A DNA stretch of 64,000 bases. It comes from Aliidiomarina quisquiliarum. GTDB taxonomy: Bacteria; Pseudomonadota; Gammaproteobacteria; Enterobacterales; Alteromonadaceae. The translations under genes and the position numbers were made by a program. The notes under the pieces were generated by a model. It worked only from the letters and a program-made list of their open reading frames with translations, was not told where the DNA came from and ran no database searches. How positions within the stretch are numbered: position 1 is the first letter of the stretch; each line of letters starts with the position of its first letter. Below are positions 8,758-17,572 of this stretch, piece after piece. The stretch covers positions 62,001 to 126,000 of the forward strand of contig NZ_JAMFTN010000020.1 in NCBI RefSeq assembly GCF_023922585.1, given 5' to 3'.

Positions 8758-10104
8758 ATGGAATCATGGGAAGAACTCTTCGCTGCGCTGGAAGCGTTTG
8801 ACGAGGAACAAGCAGAACAAAAACGAAAGGGATTGAATGACTTCAATCTGCTCAGCTCGGTTCTGTCCGTCAATGATGAAGTCCGGCTTCATACCCGGTT
8901 TATCTATGCTCTGCTGAATCCGAAGGGGAAGCATTATCAGGGAACGCGATTTCTTGAACTCTTCCTGGAGGTTATCGGACGACAGGATTGGCTGGATCCG
9001 ACATCTGTAACCGTGCTGAAAGAACATTGTCCGGATGGCCAGGGAGATCAGATTGACCTGTGGATAACTGATGGTAAACGTCAGATCGTTGTCGAAAACA
9101 AACTCAATGCGCAGGACCAGCCCCGGCAGGTTGCGCGTTACCTTGAGGTGATTAATGCCACGGATCCGGCACAGGCAGACGAGACGCTGTTTATTTACCT
9201 GACTAAAAATCGACAGGCCCCCTCTGCCTTTGGTTTGGGTGGGTTAACGGTTTGTCACCGGACATCCCGTTTGCTCAACACCAGCAGCCAACCGGTCGCT
9301 CACTATCAAAATCTCAGTTACCGGAAAAATACCCAACAAGACAGTATTCATACTTGGCTTGAGTCATGCGTCAACGCTGTCGACCGGCAATCTCACATCG
9401 CTTGGGCGTTGCGGGATTATCAGGCAGTGGTAGAACGGGCAACGAAGGAGTATGTGAGCAAGGTGAAAACGCTAAAAGACATTCTCGAAGAGGGCATTGC
9501 CGAGGGAAAGCGACACCATGAGCAGGCAATCCAGTTGACCAGAGAATTACCTGCCATACACGCAAGTTGGCTTGAACAAGCATTAACAAGCAATCTCGAA
9601 GAGCTATTCGAGCCGTTTGTCGGTAATGGTGACATGACCAGGATTGGGCCGGAAAACGTAGAGTTGCTGAGCCCCTTCGTCCATACCGCTTTTCAAAAAG
9701 ATGCTTCCGGCCTCCTGTACGCGCCTAGATTTAATTTTTTCCGAGCGGGTAATGGGACGCGTAACCGTGGCGCTTTCTATCGACTGGAGACCGGGCCATG
9801 GGCCAAAGAGGCGGTTCTTATGCTGTTTTACGGCTCCAAGATGCTCCATGTGGGCTGCCTGCTGACAGAGCATGCTGATCGCTCTATAGAGGGCCTGATG
9901 CCGACTCTGAAGCTTTCAGAGCCTGCTGCACTGAAAAGCAAGATATTTCCTCGGGTTATGACATACGCCGAAGCCCTTGAGTACCAAGGCATCATCCACC
10001 TTGCCGACTTTTCTAACAGCCCACAGCGGGAAATTCTGGGCGAACTTTTAACAAGCTTGGGTTGTGCTGATAGCACGACATTATCAGAAGGAAACGAGAT
10101 ATGA
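8758..10104 (+). CDS. PD-(D/E)XK nuclease family protein
   Basis: 448-aa protein with the PD-(D/E)XK core near residues 95-120: GDQIDLWITD followed by RQIVVENKLNAQDQPRQV, i.e. the D...ENK catalytic signature of the family often called PDDEXK_4. An upstream RLHTRFIYALLNP segment is also typical. The remaining ~250 residues show no named domain. ATG 8758 is preferred over an upstream in-frame TTG at 8734 that overlaps hsdR. It directly follows the hsdR fragment, and homologues often sit near restriction or defence genes, so a defence role is plausible but unproven. The stop overlaps the next ATG (ATGA at 10101). Confidence 0.8.
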   Translation: MESWEELFAALEAFDEEQAEQKRKGLNDFNLLSSVLSVNDEVRLHTRFIYALLNPKGKHYQGTRFLELFLEVIGRQDWLDPTSVTVLKEHCPDGQGDQIDLWITDGKRQIVVENKLNAQDQPRQVARYLEVINATDPAQADETLFIYLTKNRQAPSAFGLGGLTVCHRTSRLLNTSSQPVAHYQNLSYRKNTQQDSIHTWLESCVNAVDRQSHIAWALRDYQAVVERATKEYVSKVKTLKDILEEGIAEGKRHHEQAIQLTRELPAIHASWLEQALTSNLEELFEPFVGNGDMTRIGPENVELLSPFVHTAFQKDASGLLYAPRFNFFRAGNGTRNRGAFYRLETGPWAKEAVLMLFYGSKMLHVGCLLTEHADRSIEGLMPTLKLSEPAALKSKIFPRVMTYAEALEYQGIIHLADFSNSPQREILGELLTSLGCADSTTLSEGNEI

Positions 10105-10284
10105 GCTACGACGCTAACTTTGATCAAACCCGACTCAACCAACTGGCGGAACAGTACCTTGCTGGTGTATCGCGCCGAACACGATAAACCGAACGCTAGC
10201 CAGGGCGTTGTAAAAGTTTGCGGCCGTGATCTGGCAATTGAGTGGCTGCCTCGGAGTAAGTTTGAAGAGTTACGGAATGCGTAA
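10101..10284 (+). pseudogene. Remnant of a small gene coupled to the nuclease gene, frame-shifted
   Basis: An ATG at 10101 overlaps the nuclease stop (ATGA) and opens a 28-codon frame beginning MSYDANFDQTRLNQLAEQYL and ending at 10187. From 10162 a different frame (LVYRAEHDKPNASQ, then VVKVCGRDLAIEWLPRSKFEE) runs to a stop at 10284. The two halves look like the ends of one or two genes joined out of frame by a deletion near 10160. The family was not recognised. Confidence 0.45.
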
Positions 10285-10543
10285 GCCTGTACTGACGTGT
10301 CATTAGTGCCGGCATCTACGCAAGCCTGCTCCGATATTTCTCCAGGACGAGAGGATTACCGCCCTGGAGGACTTTCCAATCGCTACACATACCTATCTGA
10401 TTTGGATAACTTTGAGCTCATTCCATGCGCTCTAATAGGTCGCCTCTTGGAGATATGAGCAGCACATACGCTATTAATCTGGATAAGTTTTCGTCGGAAT
10501 TCCAGGGCGTGAGTTTTCTAAATCAGATGGAAATGGCACGCAC
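10285..10543. other. Non-coding or decayed stretch of the island
   Basis: No convincing gene. A 30-codon frame at 10455-10547 (MSSTYAINLDKFSSEFQGVS) has no recognised relative and is probably another remnant. The stretch separates the nuclease unit from the convergent regulator gene. Confidence 0.4.
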
Positions 10544-11497
10544 TTAGACGGCATCCCCGAACGTCTTGCGCCAGTCTCGCGGACTCACATGATGCCGTTG
10601 TTTGAAGTGCTGTCGGAAAGAAGTAGCTGTATGAAAGCCAATTCTTTCCGCTATGGCTTCAACAGACAGCGATGTGGTTTCAAGTAGCTCACGCCCTTGC
10701 CGTAACCGCTCACTCACCAACCACTCCAACACCGTCATGCCGGTAGCTTTTTGAAAATGACGTGTGAAGGTGCGTCGGCTCATAGCGGTACGGGCGGCGA
10801 GCTCATCAATGGTGTGGGTGTCGGCCAGGTTTTCCCGCAGGTAATCTAGAAGCCGGTTGATGTGGGCATCCTGGGTAGAGATCGCGACGGGTTGTTCAAT
10901 AAACTGAGCCTGACCGCCTTCCCGATGAGGCGGGAGTACCATGAGTCGGGCAATCGTATTGGCCGTTTTGGCGCCATAGTATTCACGCACGAGGAATAGG
11001 CAGCAATCCAGCCCCGCAGCCGTTCCTGCGGAAGTGACCAGCCGATCATCCTCAACATAAAGGGCATTGGTATCGAGTTTTACCTTCGGGAAGCGCTCGA
11101 GAAAGTCCTGCTCAGCCAGCCAGTGGGTTGAAGCTCGTTTATTGTCCAGCAATCCCCCGTAGGCTAGAGCATAGGTTCCATAACAAAGGCCGACCACATG
11201 CGCGCCGCGCTCATGGCAACGAGCAAGCGCCTCTGTTAATTCTGACGGTGGCGCCTCGTTCAAGTCATGCCAGCCGGGCACCACGGCAATATCAACGTTA
11301 TCCAGTAGCTCCAAACCTCCATCAGGCTCAATAGTCATTGCCCGCTCGGAATTCAGAGGCTGTCCTCCCGGAGCCACAATCACCAATTCGAACAACGGGC
11401 CATCAGGCAGGGTAATACTGAAAACCATGTAGGGCACCGAGAAATGGAAAGGACTGAATTGCGGGTGAAGGATAAGCCCAACTCTGGGTCGCCTCAT
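10544..11497 (-). CDS. GlxA-family transcriptional regulator (DJ-1/PfpI plus AraC HTH)
   Basis: 317-aa regulator. The N-terminal ~190 residues form a DJ-1/PfpI-like fold (RPRVGLILHPQFSPF, then HVVGLCYGTYALAYGGLLD carrying the nucleophile-elbow cysteine position). The C-terminal ~100 residues are an AraC-type double helix-turn-helix (DELAARTAMSRRTFTRHFQK and IAERIGFHTATSFRQHFKQ). The ATG at 11497 is chosen because AAAGGAG lies about 7 nt upstream; a longer frame to 11590 exists. It is read divergently from the metallo-beta-lactamase pseudogene and cysteine hydrolase, which it probably controls. Ligand unknown. Confidence 0.88.
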   Translation of the reverse strand: MRRPRVGLILHPQFSPFHFSVPYMVFSITLPDGPLFELVIVAPGGQPLNSERAMTIEPDGGLELLDNVDIAVVPGWHDLNEAPPSELTEALARCHERGAHVVGLCYGTYALAYGGLLDNKRASTHWLAEQDFLERFPKVKLDTNALYVEDDRLVTSAGTAAGLDCCLFLVREYYGAKTANTIARLMVLPPHREGGQAQFIEQPVAISTQDAHINRLLDYLRENLADTHTIDELAARTAMSRRTFTRHFQKATGMTVLEWLVSERLRQGRELLETTSLSVEAIAERIGFHTATSFRQHFKQRHHVSPRDWRKTFGDAV

Positions 11498-11641
11498 GGT
11501 CATACTCCTTTGGTTCATCCGACCCGATGATAACCCTTTGGCCCGATCTTTTCGATGATTGTCTTTCAGGTCAATATTTGTGGCGACCAAAACTCCCTAC
11601 ACTTTACCCATCAACGAACACCCATTTGGAGGACAAACACC

Positions 11642-12312
11642 ATGTTGATTAAAACCATCGCTAGCACACTGTTGCTGGCATCCGCTGCTTTTGTAGGCAG
11701 TGCTTTCGCGGAGTCTGGCTCAGGCACGTTGACCCAGGAAATGCAGCACATTCGGAACGCCACAATAAAGGTTACCTACGGTGAAACCACGTTTCTGATA
11801 GATCCCATGTTGGCAGATAAAGGAACCTATCCTGGCTTTGAAAACACTTACCGCAGTGAGCTGCGCAATCCTTTGGTGGCGTGACACTCCACAAAACCGG
11901 CGGGCAGCACGGTTCCGATAATCTTTATGCCGTTCCCGAGCTGGCCGAGTCTTTAGGCGAGGTGATGGGCGTTGTTTTCGAGGCCGAGGGGCAGAGAACA
12001 ACCTATGTTGTGGGCGATACCGTATGGCGCGATGAAGTTATGCAGTCACTGGACCGTTACCGCCCCGACGTAATTGTGCTGAACACTGGTGCTGCCGAAG
12101 TGAACGGTTTTGAGGGCGATCCGATCATCATGGGCAAAGAGGACACTTTGCGGGTTCACCGTGCCGCACCGGAAGCGACTATCGTTGCCGTACACATGGA
12201 TGCGGTTAACCACATGACTCTCAGTCGCGAAGGACTGGCGGATTTTGTGCAAAACGCGGGAATTGAAGAGCATGTTTTGATTCCGGCGGATGGCGAAACT
12301 ATTTCTTTTTAA
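11642..12312 (+). pseudogene. Metallo-beta-lactamase-fold hydrolase (UlaG-like), internally deleted
   Basis: The 5' part (11642-11884) encodes a signal peptide (MLIKTIASTLLLASAAFVGSAFA) and the first strands MQHIRNATIKVTYGETTFLIDPMLADKG. It runs into a TGA after NPLVA. The 3' part (frame containing 11881-12312) continues with VTLHKTGGQHGSD, the VVGDTVWRD metal-ligand region and a C-terminal HMDAVNHMTLSREGL. About 75 residues, including the HxHxDH zinc motif, are missing between the two, and the join changes frame. Ribosome-binding site GGAGGACAAACACC precedes the ATG. First gene of a likely operon with the cysteine hydrolase. Confidence 0.85.
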
Positions 12313-12355
12313 TTCAAACACATCCGGAAAATATTACCGAGAAAGGAGCAATCAA

Positions 12356-12907
12356 ATGAGCAAAAGAGCCGTTATTGTTGTTGATATCCAAAATGAATAT
12401 TTTTCATCTGGCAAACTGCCATTGGTGAATATAGAGCAGGCTGCGGCCAATGCTGCACGAGTCATACAGATGGCTCGTCAGAACAAGAACCTTCTGATTC
12501 ATGTCCACCATGAGTTTCCCGATCCGAATGCGCCGCTATTCACACCGGGCAGCGACGGCGTTGAGATTCACGAATCCGTCGCCCCTGATGGCGATGAGCC
12601 GGTAATTCTGAAAAATTACCCCAACTCGTTCCTGAATACCAACCTGAAAGAGCTGCTGGATACCAACAGCATTGAGGAAGTAGTAGTGATTGGTGCCATG
12701 AGCCACATGTGCATCGAAGCGACTAGCCGCGCCGCTTCAGACTTTGGATATAAGGTTACAGTTGTCGAGGATGCCTGCGCCACATTGGATTTGGAATTCA
12801 ATGGTGTGAAAGTGCCTGCGGCGCAAGTTCATGCCACTGCTATGGCAGCTCTTGAGTTCGCCTATGCGAGTATAAAATCCACAGCAGGTTTCATTAACAG
12901 CTATTGA
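12356..12907 (+). CDS. Cysteine hydrolase, isochorismatase family
   Basis: 183 aa. The ATG at 12356 follows GAAAGGAGCAATCAA, a good ribosome-binding site. The isochorismatase-like catalytic triad can be assigned: Asp10 in VVDIQNEYF, Lys86 in VILKNYPNSF and Cys119 in AMSHMCIEATSR. Family members hydrolyse isochorismate, nicotinamide or N-carbamoyl compounds; the substrate here is unknown. It lies 43 bp behind the decayed metallo-beta-lactamase gene and across from the GlxA-type regulator, a common cassette. It appears intact although its neighbour is not. Confidence 0.88.
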   Translation: MSKRAVIVVDIQNEYFSSGKLPLVNIEQAAANAARVIQMARQNKNLLIHVHHEFPDPNAPLFTPGSDGVEIHESVAPDGDEPVILKNYPNSFLNTNLKELLDTNSIEEVVVIGAMSHMCIEATSRAASDFGYKVTVVEDACATLDLEFNGVKVPAAQVHATAMAALEFAYASIKSTAGFINSY

Positions 12908-13558
12908 TCATTTCAACCTATTGGAGCTGACTAACCAGCTAGGAATAGTTCCTGGCTGGCCGCTTCATGTCTCCGATGTGATGATTGCCGATAAACTTTG
13001 GTGATTAATTACCTATGTTAGCGGGCAGGGTTCTTCGCTTCGGCATTTTTTCTAAGAGCTTCAAAAAGGACCTTTTGCATATTTGTTTGATGTTTTAGAG
13101 CCTGACTTCTTACTGGTGCGAAGCGACGAAGGGGCCTCAGAACAGACTCTTAGGAGGCTATTTTCGATTAACGGCTTGACTGTGCTGTCCAATCTGGTTT
13201 GAAACGCCCTCAAAAAGCCTTTTTTAAATAATTCGCCCATCGGTTCGGTCGTTATGAAGGACGTGACTATAAATCCATCCATCATCATTGAATCAAAAAA
13301 TGGTACGAGATCAGACAATGACTTTCACATGTGAAAGTCACAAGGCTATGTGGTTACAAAACACTCTTAATTCCTTGGGATATGTCCTGTTTTTCCGATA
13401 ATGTCTTCTTTTTTCTAGTTTGTTTTTATCTATTAATTATCAATGGCTTATTAGCCATCCTCGCCTTTGTGCCCTTTAAGGGCAATTCCACGGTTCTCCC
13501 TCCAGACCAATATTTTCGATGATAGCTCCTGTCAAATCATAAGCAACTGGGAGTAGTC
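12908..13558. other. Intergenic stretch of the island with a perfect palindrome
   Basis: 651 bp without a convincing gene. A minus-strand frame at 13061-13318 (85 codons, TTG start) and a plus-strand frame at 13331-13522 have no recognisable family and look accidental. The main landmark is a perfect 22-bp palindrome at 13319-13340. Downstream sequence is AT-rich and probably holds the promoter for the excisionase-like gene at 13559. Confidence 0.5.
13319..13340. repeat. Perfect 22-bp palindrome
   Basis: Both halves match without mismatch around the centre CACATGTG; the inner 18 bp read ACTTTCACATGTGAAAGT. It could be an operator for an island regulator or a recombination or replication site. 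No T run follows, so it is not a classical terminator. Confidence 0.6.
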
Positions 13559-13756
13559 ATGAGGAAACAATCAAGTAACACGACAGAGCTTCAGCTGACG
13601 TACGAAGAAGTTTGCACTGTTCTGAAGACATCGCAGGCAACGTTACGCCGCTATGTAAAACAAGGTCGGTTCCCGGCACCTATGAAGCCGAACCCTAATG
13701 GCAGGGCTGTTCGCTTTCGCTACCAGGACGTAAAAGCGTGGTTGGACAAGCTGTGA
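13559..13756 (+). CDS. AlpA/MerR-like excisionase or regulator
   Basis: 65-aa DNA-binding protein with a winged helix-turn-helix of the HTH_17/AlpA type: LTYEEVCTVLKTSQATLRRYVKQG, then FPAPMKPNPNGRAVRFRYQDVKAWLDKL. Such proteins act as excisionases or activators of integrase genes in islands and prophages. It is followed 13 bp later by the DUF927 remnant, the usual arrangement in integrative elements. The sequence GGGAGTAGTC precedes the ATG as ribosome-binding site. Confidence 0.8.
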   Translation: MRKQSSNTTELQLTYEEVCTVLKTSQATLRRYVKQGRFPAPMKPNPNGRAVRFRYQDVKAWLDKL

Positions 13757-13769
13757 GAGGGTGGAGCTG

Positions 13770-14515
13770 ATGCAATATAAAGTTCAAGAAGATGGGCTCT
13801 ATGCATTGTCAGGTGGCCACTGGCAGCGTGTAGGCGGTTGGATTCAGGTAATGGCTCGAACCAGATTAACCGACAAACGGCACGGACACGGAGCGTTGCT
13901 TGAATGGCAGAATTTCGATGGTGTGAAGCTACGTGAGGTCGTCTATGCCCGAGATCTCAACAGCGATAATGCCCGACAGGTGCGAGATATGCTGGTTGAT
14001 ACCGGTTATCCACTGACACCCGGGCAGGCCAGCAGATTCGTCTGGTGGAGCTCCCGGTGTTTGGCACCTACGGTGCGTTCGACGAATTACATGGCCACAA
14101 TCATCCTCAGCAATTTGTGGACGAGCTGAAATCGTCTTGTCAGCGTTACCACGGCACTGTCATCTGGGAGTGGGTGTCATTGCTGATCGAGCGTCACACT
14201 GAGCTCAGTCAGTATCTAAATCATGAGGTTGGTCGTCTGAGCAGTGTTTGGACAAACGATCAGATGGTATCCCAGGTGCAACGAGTCATCCGGCGTTTTG
14301 CCTTGATTGGTGCAGCACTTTGTCTTGGAAGCAGAAATTTCATCCTCCCATGGTCCGAAGAGGAGTCTCTGCCGGCAGTCCACAGAACTCTGAAGGCTTG
14401 GCTGGATAATAGAAGCCACTCCAGAAACTCTGAGGAATTCCGTCTTCTCAAAGCGCTGGAGCGGGCAATGAAAGTCTGGGAGCGCACTCTCAGTGAGATT
14501 GAACATGAGGACTGA
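13770..14515 (+). pseudogene. DUF927-type island protein, large internal deletion
   Basis: The first frame (ATG 13770) encodes an N-terminal region with GGWIQVMARTRLTDKRHGHG and LLEWQNFDGVKLREVVYARD, typical of DUF927 proteins (putative primase/helicase-like ATPases of integrative elements). Near 14040 the sequence switches frame and continues with a C-terminal region (IRLVELPVFGTYGAFDELHG through QVQRVIRRFALIGAALCLG and FILPWSEEESLPAVH) to the stop at 14515. The whole ATPase core of several hundred residues is absent. Product inactive. It lies between two excisionase-like genes. Confidence 0.75.
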
Positions 14516-14575
14516 CCTGGTGTTCCCAATTTCCCAGTTTTCCCACTTTGGTTATGGCGGTGTAGGGGTAGAGAG

Positions 14576-15094
14576 ATGACAGAAAAAGAAATGCTGCAAC
14601 GGGTGTTGCAGGACATGATGGTTCTCAAGAAGATAATTTTGGACCATATCAGTGGCAGCAAGGCCCCAGAAGCCGACAAGGAGATCATGAGTCTTGAAGA
14701 CTGTGCGGAATACACGGGGCTGAAGAAAAGCACCCTGTACCAGCTAACCTCCCAAAAGAAGATTCCTCATTTCAAACCAAATGGTCACCGGATTTTCTTT
14801 CGCCGCGCAGACATCTTGAAGTGGCTCCAGTCCAACCGGATCGCGACGGCGGACGAGATCGAGCAGTCGGCTGCTCAGCACCTGGTGAGCCACCGAGTAG
14901 ATATCCACACCCCTGGCCAGTTGATTGAGCGCAAAGGTGTGCCGTCCGGCATGGAAAGTGACGTTCTTGGTGATTCCTGCCCGCATGACCCATTGCGCCA
15001 ACGCAACGTTGGTATAGGAGTCATACTTCAGACCCTTGAATACCCTATCACCTGGCTTACCGCGACTCTCCAGGTTCAACAATCTCACCGCTGA
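14576..15094 (+). CDS. Helix-turn-helix excisionase-like protein, 3' end fused to antisense integrase sequence
   Basis: Residues 1 to ~100 form a recognisable small DNA-binding protein: MTEKEMLQRVLQDMMVLKKI, then MSLEDCAEYTGLKKSTLYQL, IPHFKPNGHRIFFRRADILK and RIATADEIEQSAAQ. This is an HTH_17 excisionase of the kind found with the integrase that follows. From about 14880 to 15094 the frame runs through the reverse complement of the integrase gene, so the last ~70 residues are not native. The N-terminal DNA-binding part may still function. Confidence 0.7.
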   Translation: MTEKEMLQRVLQDMMVLKKIILDHISGSKAPEADKEIMSLEDCAEYTGLKKSTLYQLTSQKKIPHFKPNGHRIFFRRADILKWLQSNRIATADEIEQSAAQHLVSHRVDIHTPGQLIERKGVPSGMESDVLGDSCPHDPLRQRNVGIGVILQTLEYPITWLTATLQVQQSHR

Positions 15095-15940
15095 GTCTGG
15101 AAGATCCAGATATTGCAGTGAGTTCCCGGCGTTCACCAGCTTCTTCTGCCGAAAAATGATGCGGTAGTGGCCATCGGCGAATTCCTCTATCTCACCCCAG
15201 ACCAGCTTGTGGATATCTGACCAGCGAAGGCCAGTAGTGCAGGAAAACAGGAAAGCCCGCCTCAGCACGTCATACCGGCATTCGGCTTTGGTCAGAGCCC
15301 GGACCTCTTCCAAGGTCAGGTAAGTCCGTTTCGTGTTTTCCGGCTTGATGGATTTAACCTGTTGAACCGGGTTGTCGCGGACAATGCCGTCTCGATAGGC
15401 CTGGTTGAGCGCTGCCCGAACCTTGTTGAAGTAACTGCTGGTCGTGTTCTTGGCCAGTTTGGTACCCGATTTGGTGGTGGCCTCATGCAGAAGGTAGTGC
15501 CAGAACCCCTCCAAGAATCGCTTATCGACTTGTTCAAAGGTAAGTTCAGACAAGCCATGGTAACGGTGCAGGTGATGACGGGTGGAGATCCAGATCGAAT
15601 GGTTGGATTTGCTTCCGGAAGCCTTCTCGTCGGTCAACTGGTCGAAGTAATCGAAGAAGCTGGCAGACAGCTTGGTCCGATCATCCAATCCATGTCGTGA
15701 CGACTCGATTTCCAACAGCCGCTTTGCCCGGATGGCCTCAGCCTTCTGATTCACGGTCTTGTTGTGCTCACGCTCCGCCGGAAGGCGGGGTTTGTCGTAG
15801 AGGAACAGGTTCAGGGATTCATATGAGCGCTTCTGCGGCCGAGAACCGTCCTGACCCGTCTTAGAACCTTGATAGTAGACCAGTCGCAAGACACGGTGGC
15901 CGTTCTTGTCTGGTTCGCGTTTCTGGATAGTGATTTTCAT
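14744..15940 (-). pseudogene. int: Tyrosine recombinase (integrase), catalytic C-terminus lost
   Basis: The frame begins with an arm-type DNA-binding domain (MKITIQKREPDKNGHRVLRL), a SAM-like core-binding domain (LHRYHGLSELTFEQVDKRFL) and a catalytic domain with the first arginine (CTTGLRWSDI) and the HxxR box (FHAGRHTFALNQLARGVDIY). The expected LLGH...Y end is missing. After GVDIYSV, at about 14880-14890, the frame continues as antisense of the excisionase gene to 14744. The nucleophilic tyrosine is therefore absent. The start faces mnmE, as expected for an island integrated there. The domain layout resembles the integrases common in Bacteroidetes elements, also seen in marine Proteobacteria. 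Confidence 0.8.
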
Positions 15941-16110
15941 GTTTTGCTCCTTTTGTGCTCCGAGTGCTCCGAAAACTTATACTCGGAGCACACACGGAGC
16001 AAGAGGGGGCAAAACGGATCAAACTGCTTGCAAAGAAACAGAATAAAATTATTTGTAAAACAATGGCTTATTTGTATTTGATTGGATGCTTTTCGATCTT
16101 TTTGGCCGTT

Positions 16111-17487
16111 TCACTTCCCGATGCAAAAGTTACCAAAAATTTTACTAAGCAGGTCGTCGCTAGTAAATTCGCCAGTAATTTCATTTAAATGTGACTGCGC
16201 CAAGCGTAGCTCTTCGGCTAGTATTTCGCCCGCGGCGTAAGTTTCAAGCTGCTCTTGGCCAATGTACAAATGCTTCTTGGCCCGTTCTATGGCTTCTAAA
16301 TGGCGTCGACGGGCCATAAAGCCACCTTCCATATTGGTATTAAAGCCCATGCTGGTTTTTAAATGTTCGCGCAAAGTGGCAAGCCCGTCGCCACCAGATG
16401 CAGACAGAGCGACAACAGGAATACCTTCATACTCTGTTAAACCAGCGGGTTCTCCGGTTAAGTCGACTTTATTGCGGATAACACTGAATGGAATATTGTG
16501 CGGCATGCGGTGAAAAAACTCAGGCATAATGTCGTTGGGATGAATGGCATTGGTTTCGGTGCTGTCGACCATAAATAATACGCGGTCGGCCTGTTCAATT
16601 TCAGCCCAGGCGCGCTCAATACCAATTTGTTCTACTTTATCTGGGCTTTCGCGCAGGCCAGCGGTGTCGATAATATGTAACGGCATACCGTCTATTTGAA
16701 TATGTTCCCGTAGCACGTCGCGGGTGGTGCCGGCGATATCGGTAACAATAGCCGATTCTCGACCAGCCAGGGCGTTTAGCAAACTCGACTTGCCTGCATT
16801 CGGCCGTCCGGCGATAACCACACGCATACCTTCGCGCAATAAACTACCTTGTTTGGCTTCACTTTCTACTTTTAATAATGCGTTAAGAATAGCTTCTAAG
16901 TCGGCAGCAACTTTGCCGTCGCTGAGAAAGTCTATTTCTTCATCGGGAAAATCAATAGCTGCTTCAACATACATGCGCAAATGAATTACTGCGTCTACAA
17001 GTTGGTCTATACGGTGCGAGAATTCACCCTGTAAGCTTTGTAAGGCCATACGGGCAGCTTGCTCTGAGTTAGTATCAATTAGGTCGGCAATGGCTTCTGC
17101 TTGGGTTAAATCAATTTTATCGTTCATGAAAGCGCGCTCACTGAACTCACCTGGGCGTGCTAAGCGAACGTTGCTATTGGTTAAAATGGCGCGAATAAGC
17201 ATATCAATGACCACGGGGCCACCATGGCCTTGTAGTTCTAATACGTCTTCACCCGTAAACGAGTTAGGGCCTTCAAAAAACAGGGCAATACCTTGGTCGA
17301 TTAGAATGCCGTTGGCGTCTCTAAAGTCTGTGTATAAGGCGTAGCGGGGTTTAGGGCATTGGCCAACAATTTGTATGGCTATTTGCTTTGCTAGGGAACC
17401 ACTTACACGAACTATACCAACACCACCTTTGCCAGGTGGCGTTGCTTGGGCAACAATGGTGTCGGTGTCGAAAGTAAGATCGCTCAT
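16111..17487 (-). CDS. mnmE: tRNA modification GTPase MnmE (TrmE)
   Basis: 458 aa, full length. GTPase partner of MnmG in U34 modification of tRNA. The N-terminal formyl-THF-binding domain starts [20 protein letters not shown]. The embedded G domain shows [14 protein letters not shown] (G1), DIAGTTRD (G2), DTAGLRES (G3) and NKVD (G4). The C-terminus is [11 protein letters not shown], with the conserved FCIGK cysteine. The last bases of this gene are the attachment sequence used by some genomic islands, and an integrase gene lies just beyond the stop. The gene end itself is intact. Confidence 0.97.
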   Translation of the reverse strand: MSDLTFDTDTIVAQATPPGKGGVGIVRVSGSLAKQIAIQIVGQCPKPRYALYTDFRDANGILIDQGIALFFEGPNSFTGEDVLELQGHGGPVVIDMLIRAILTNSNVRLARPGEFSERAFMNDKIDLTQAEAIADLIDTNSEQAARMALQSLQGEFSHRIDQLVDAVIHLRMYVEAAIDFPDEEIDFLSDGKVAADLEAILNALLKVESEAKQGSLLREGMRVVIAGRPNAGKSSLLNALAGRESAIVTDIAGTTRDVLREHIQIDGMPLHIIDTAGLRESPDKVEQIGIERAWAEIEQADRVLFMVDSTETNAIHPNDIMPEFFHRMPHNIPFSVIRNKVDLTGEPAGLTEYEGIPVVALSASGGDGLATLREHLKTSMGFNTNMEGGFMARRRHLEAIERAKKHLYIGQEQLETYAAGEILAEELRLAQSHLNEITGEFTSDDLLSKIFGNFCIGK

Positions 17488-17572
17488 GAAGTAACCCGTA
17501 TAAAGTGCAACTAAGAATAGAAGCTATTATACCGAGCTAGCTGAATTAACATAGAGCACTTTGTGCTATTGC

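Larger units (their letters stand above)
7872..16110. mobile_element. Eroded integrative genomic island next to the 3' end of mnmE
   Basis: Foreign block between the interrupted GGDEF gene and mnmE. It contains restriction and nuclease genes, a regulator/hydrolase cassette, two excisionase-like proteins, a DUF927 remnant and a tyrosine integrase whose 5' end faces mnmE. The left part (7880-12900) looks higher in GC than the flanks, with different codon use. The 3' end of mnmE is a known attachment site (Salmonella genomic island 1), so integration there is plausible. No direct repeat of the mnmE end was found at the left border, consistent with deletion of that border. Exact limits are uncertain by some tens of bases. 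Confidence 0.8.

Noticed and set aside
13061-13318. 85-codon minus-strand frame in the island gap
   Set aside because: TTG start, no ribosome-binding site and no recognised domain; could be a transposase remnant but nothing in the sequence proves it.
13331-13522. 63-codon plus-strand frame after the palindrome
   Set aside because: Hydrophobic by base composition, no ribosome-binding site, no known family.
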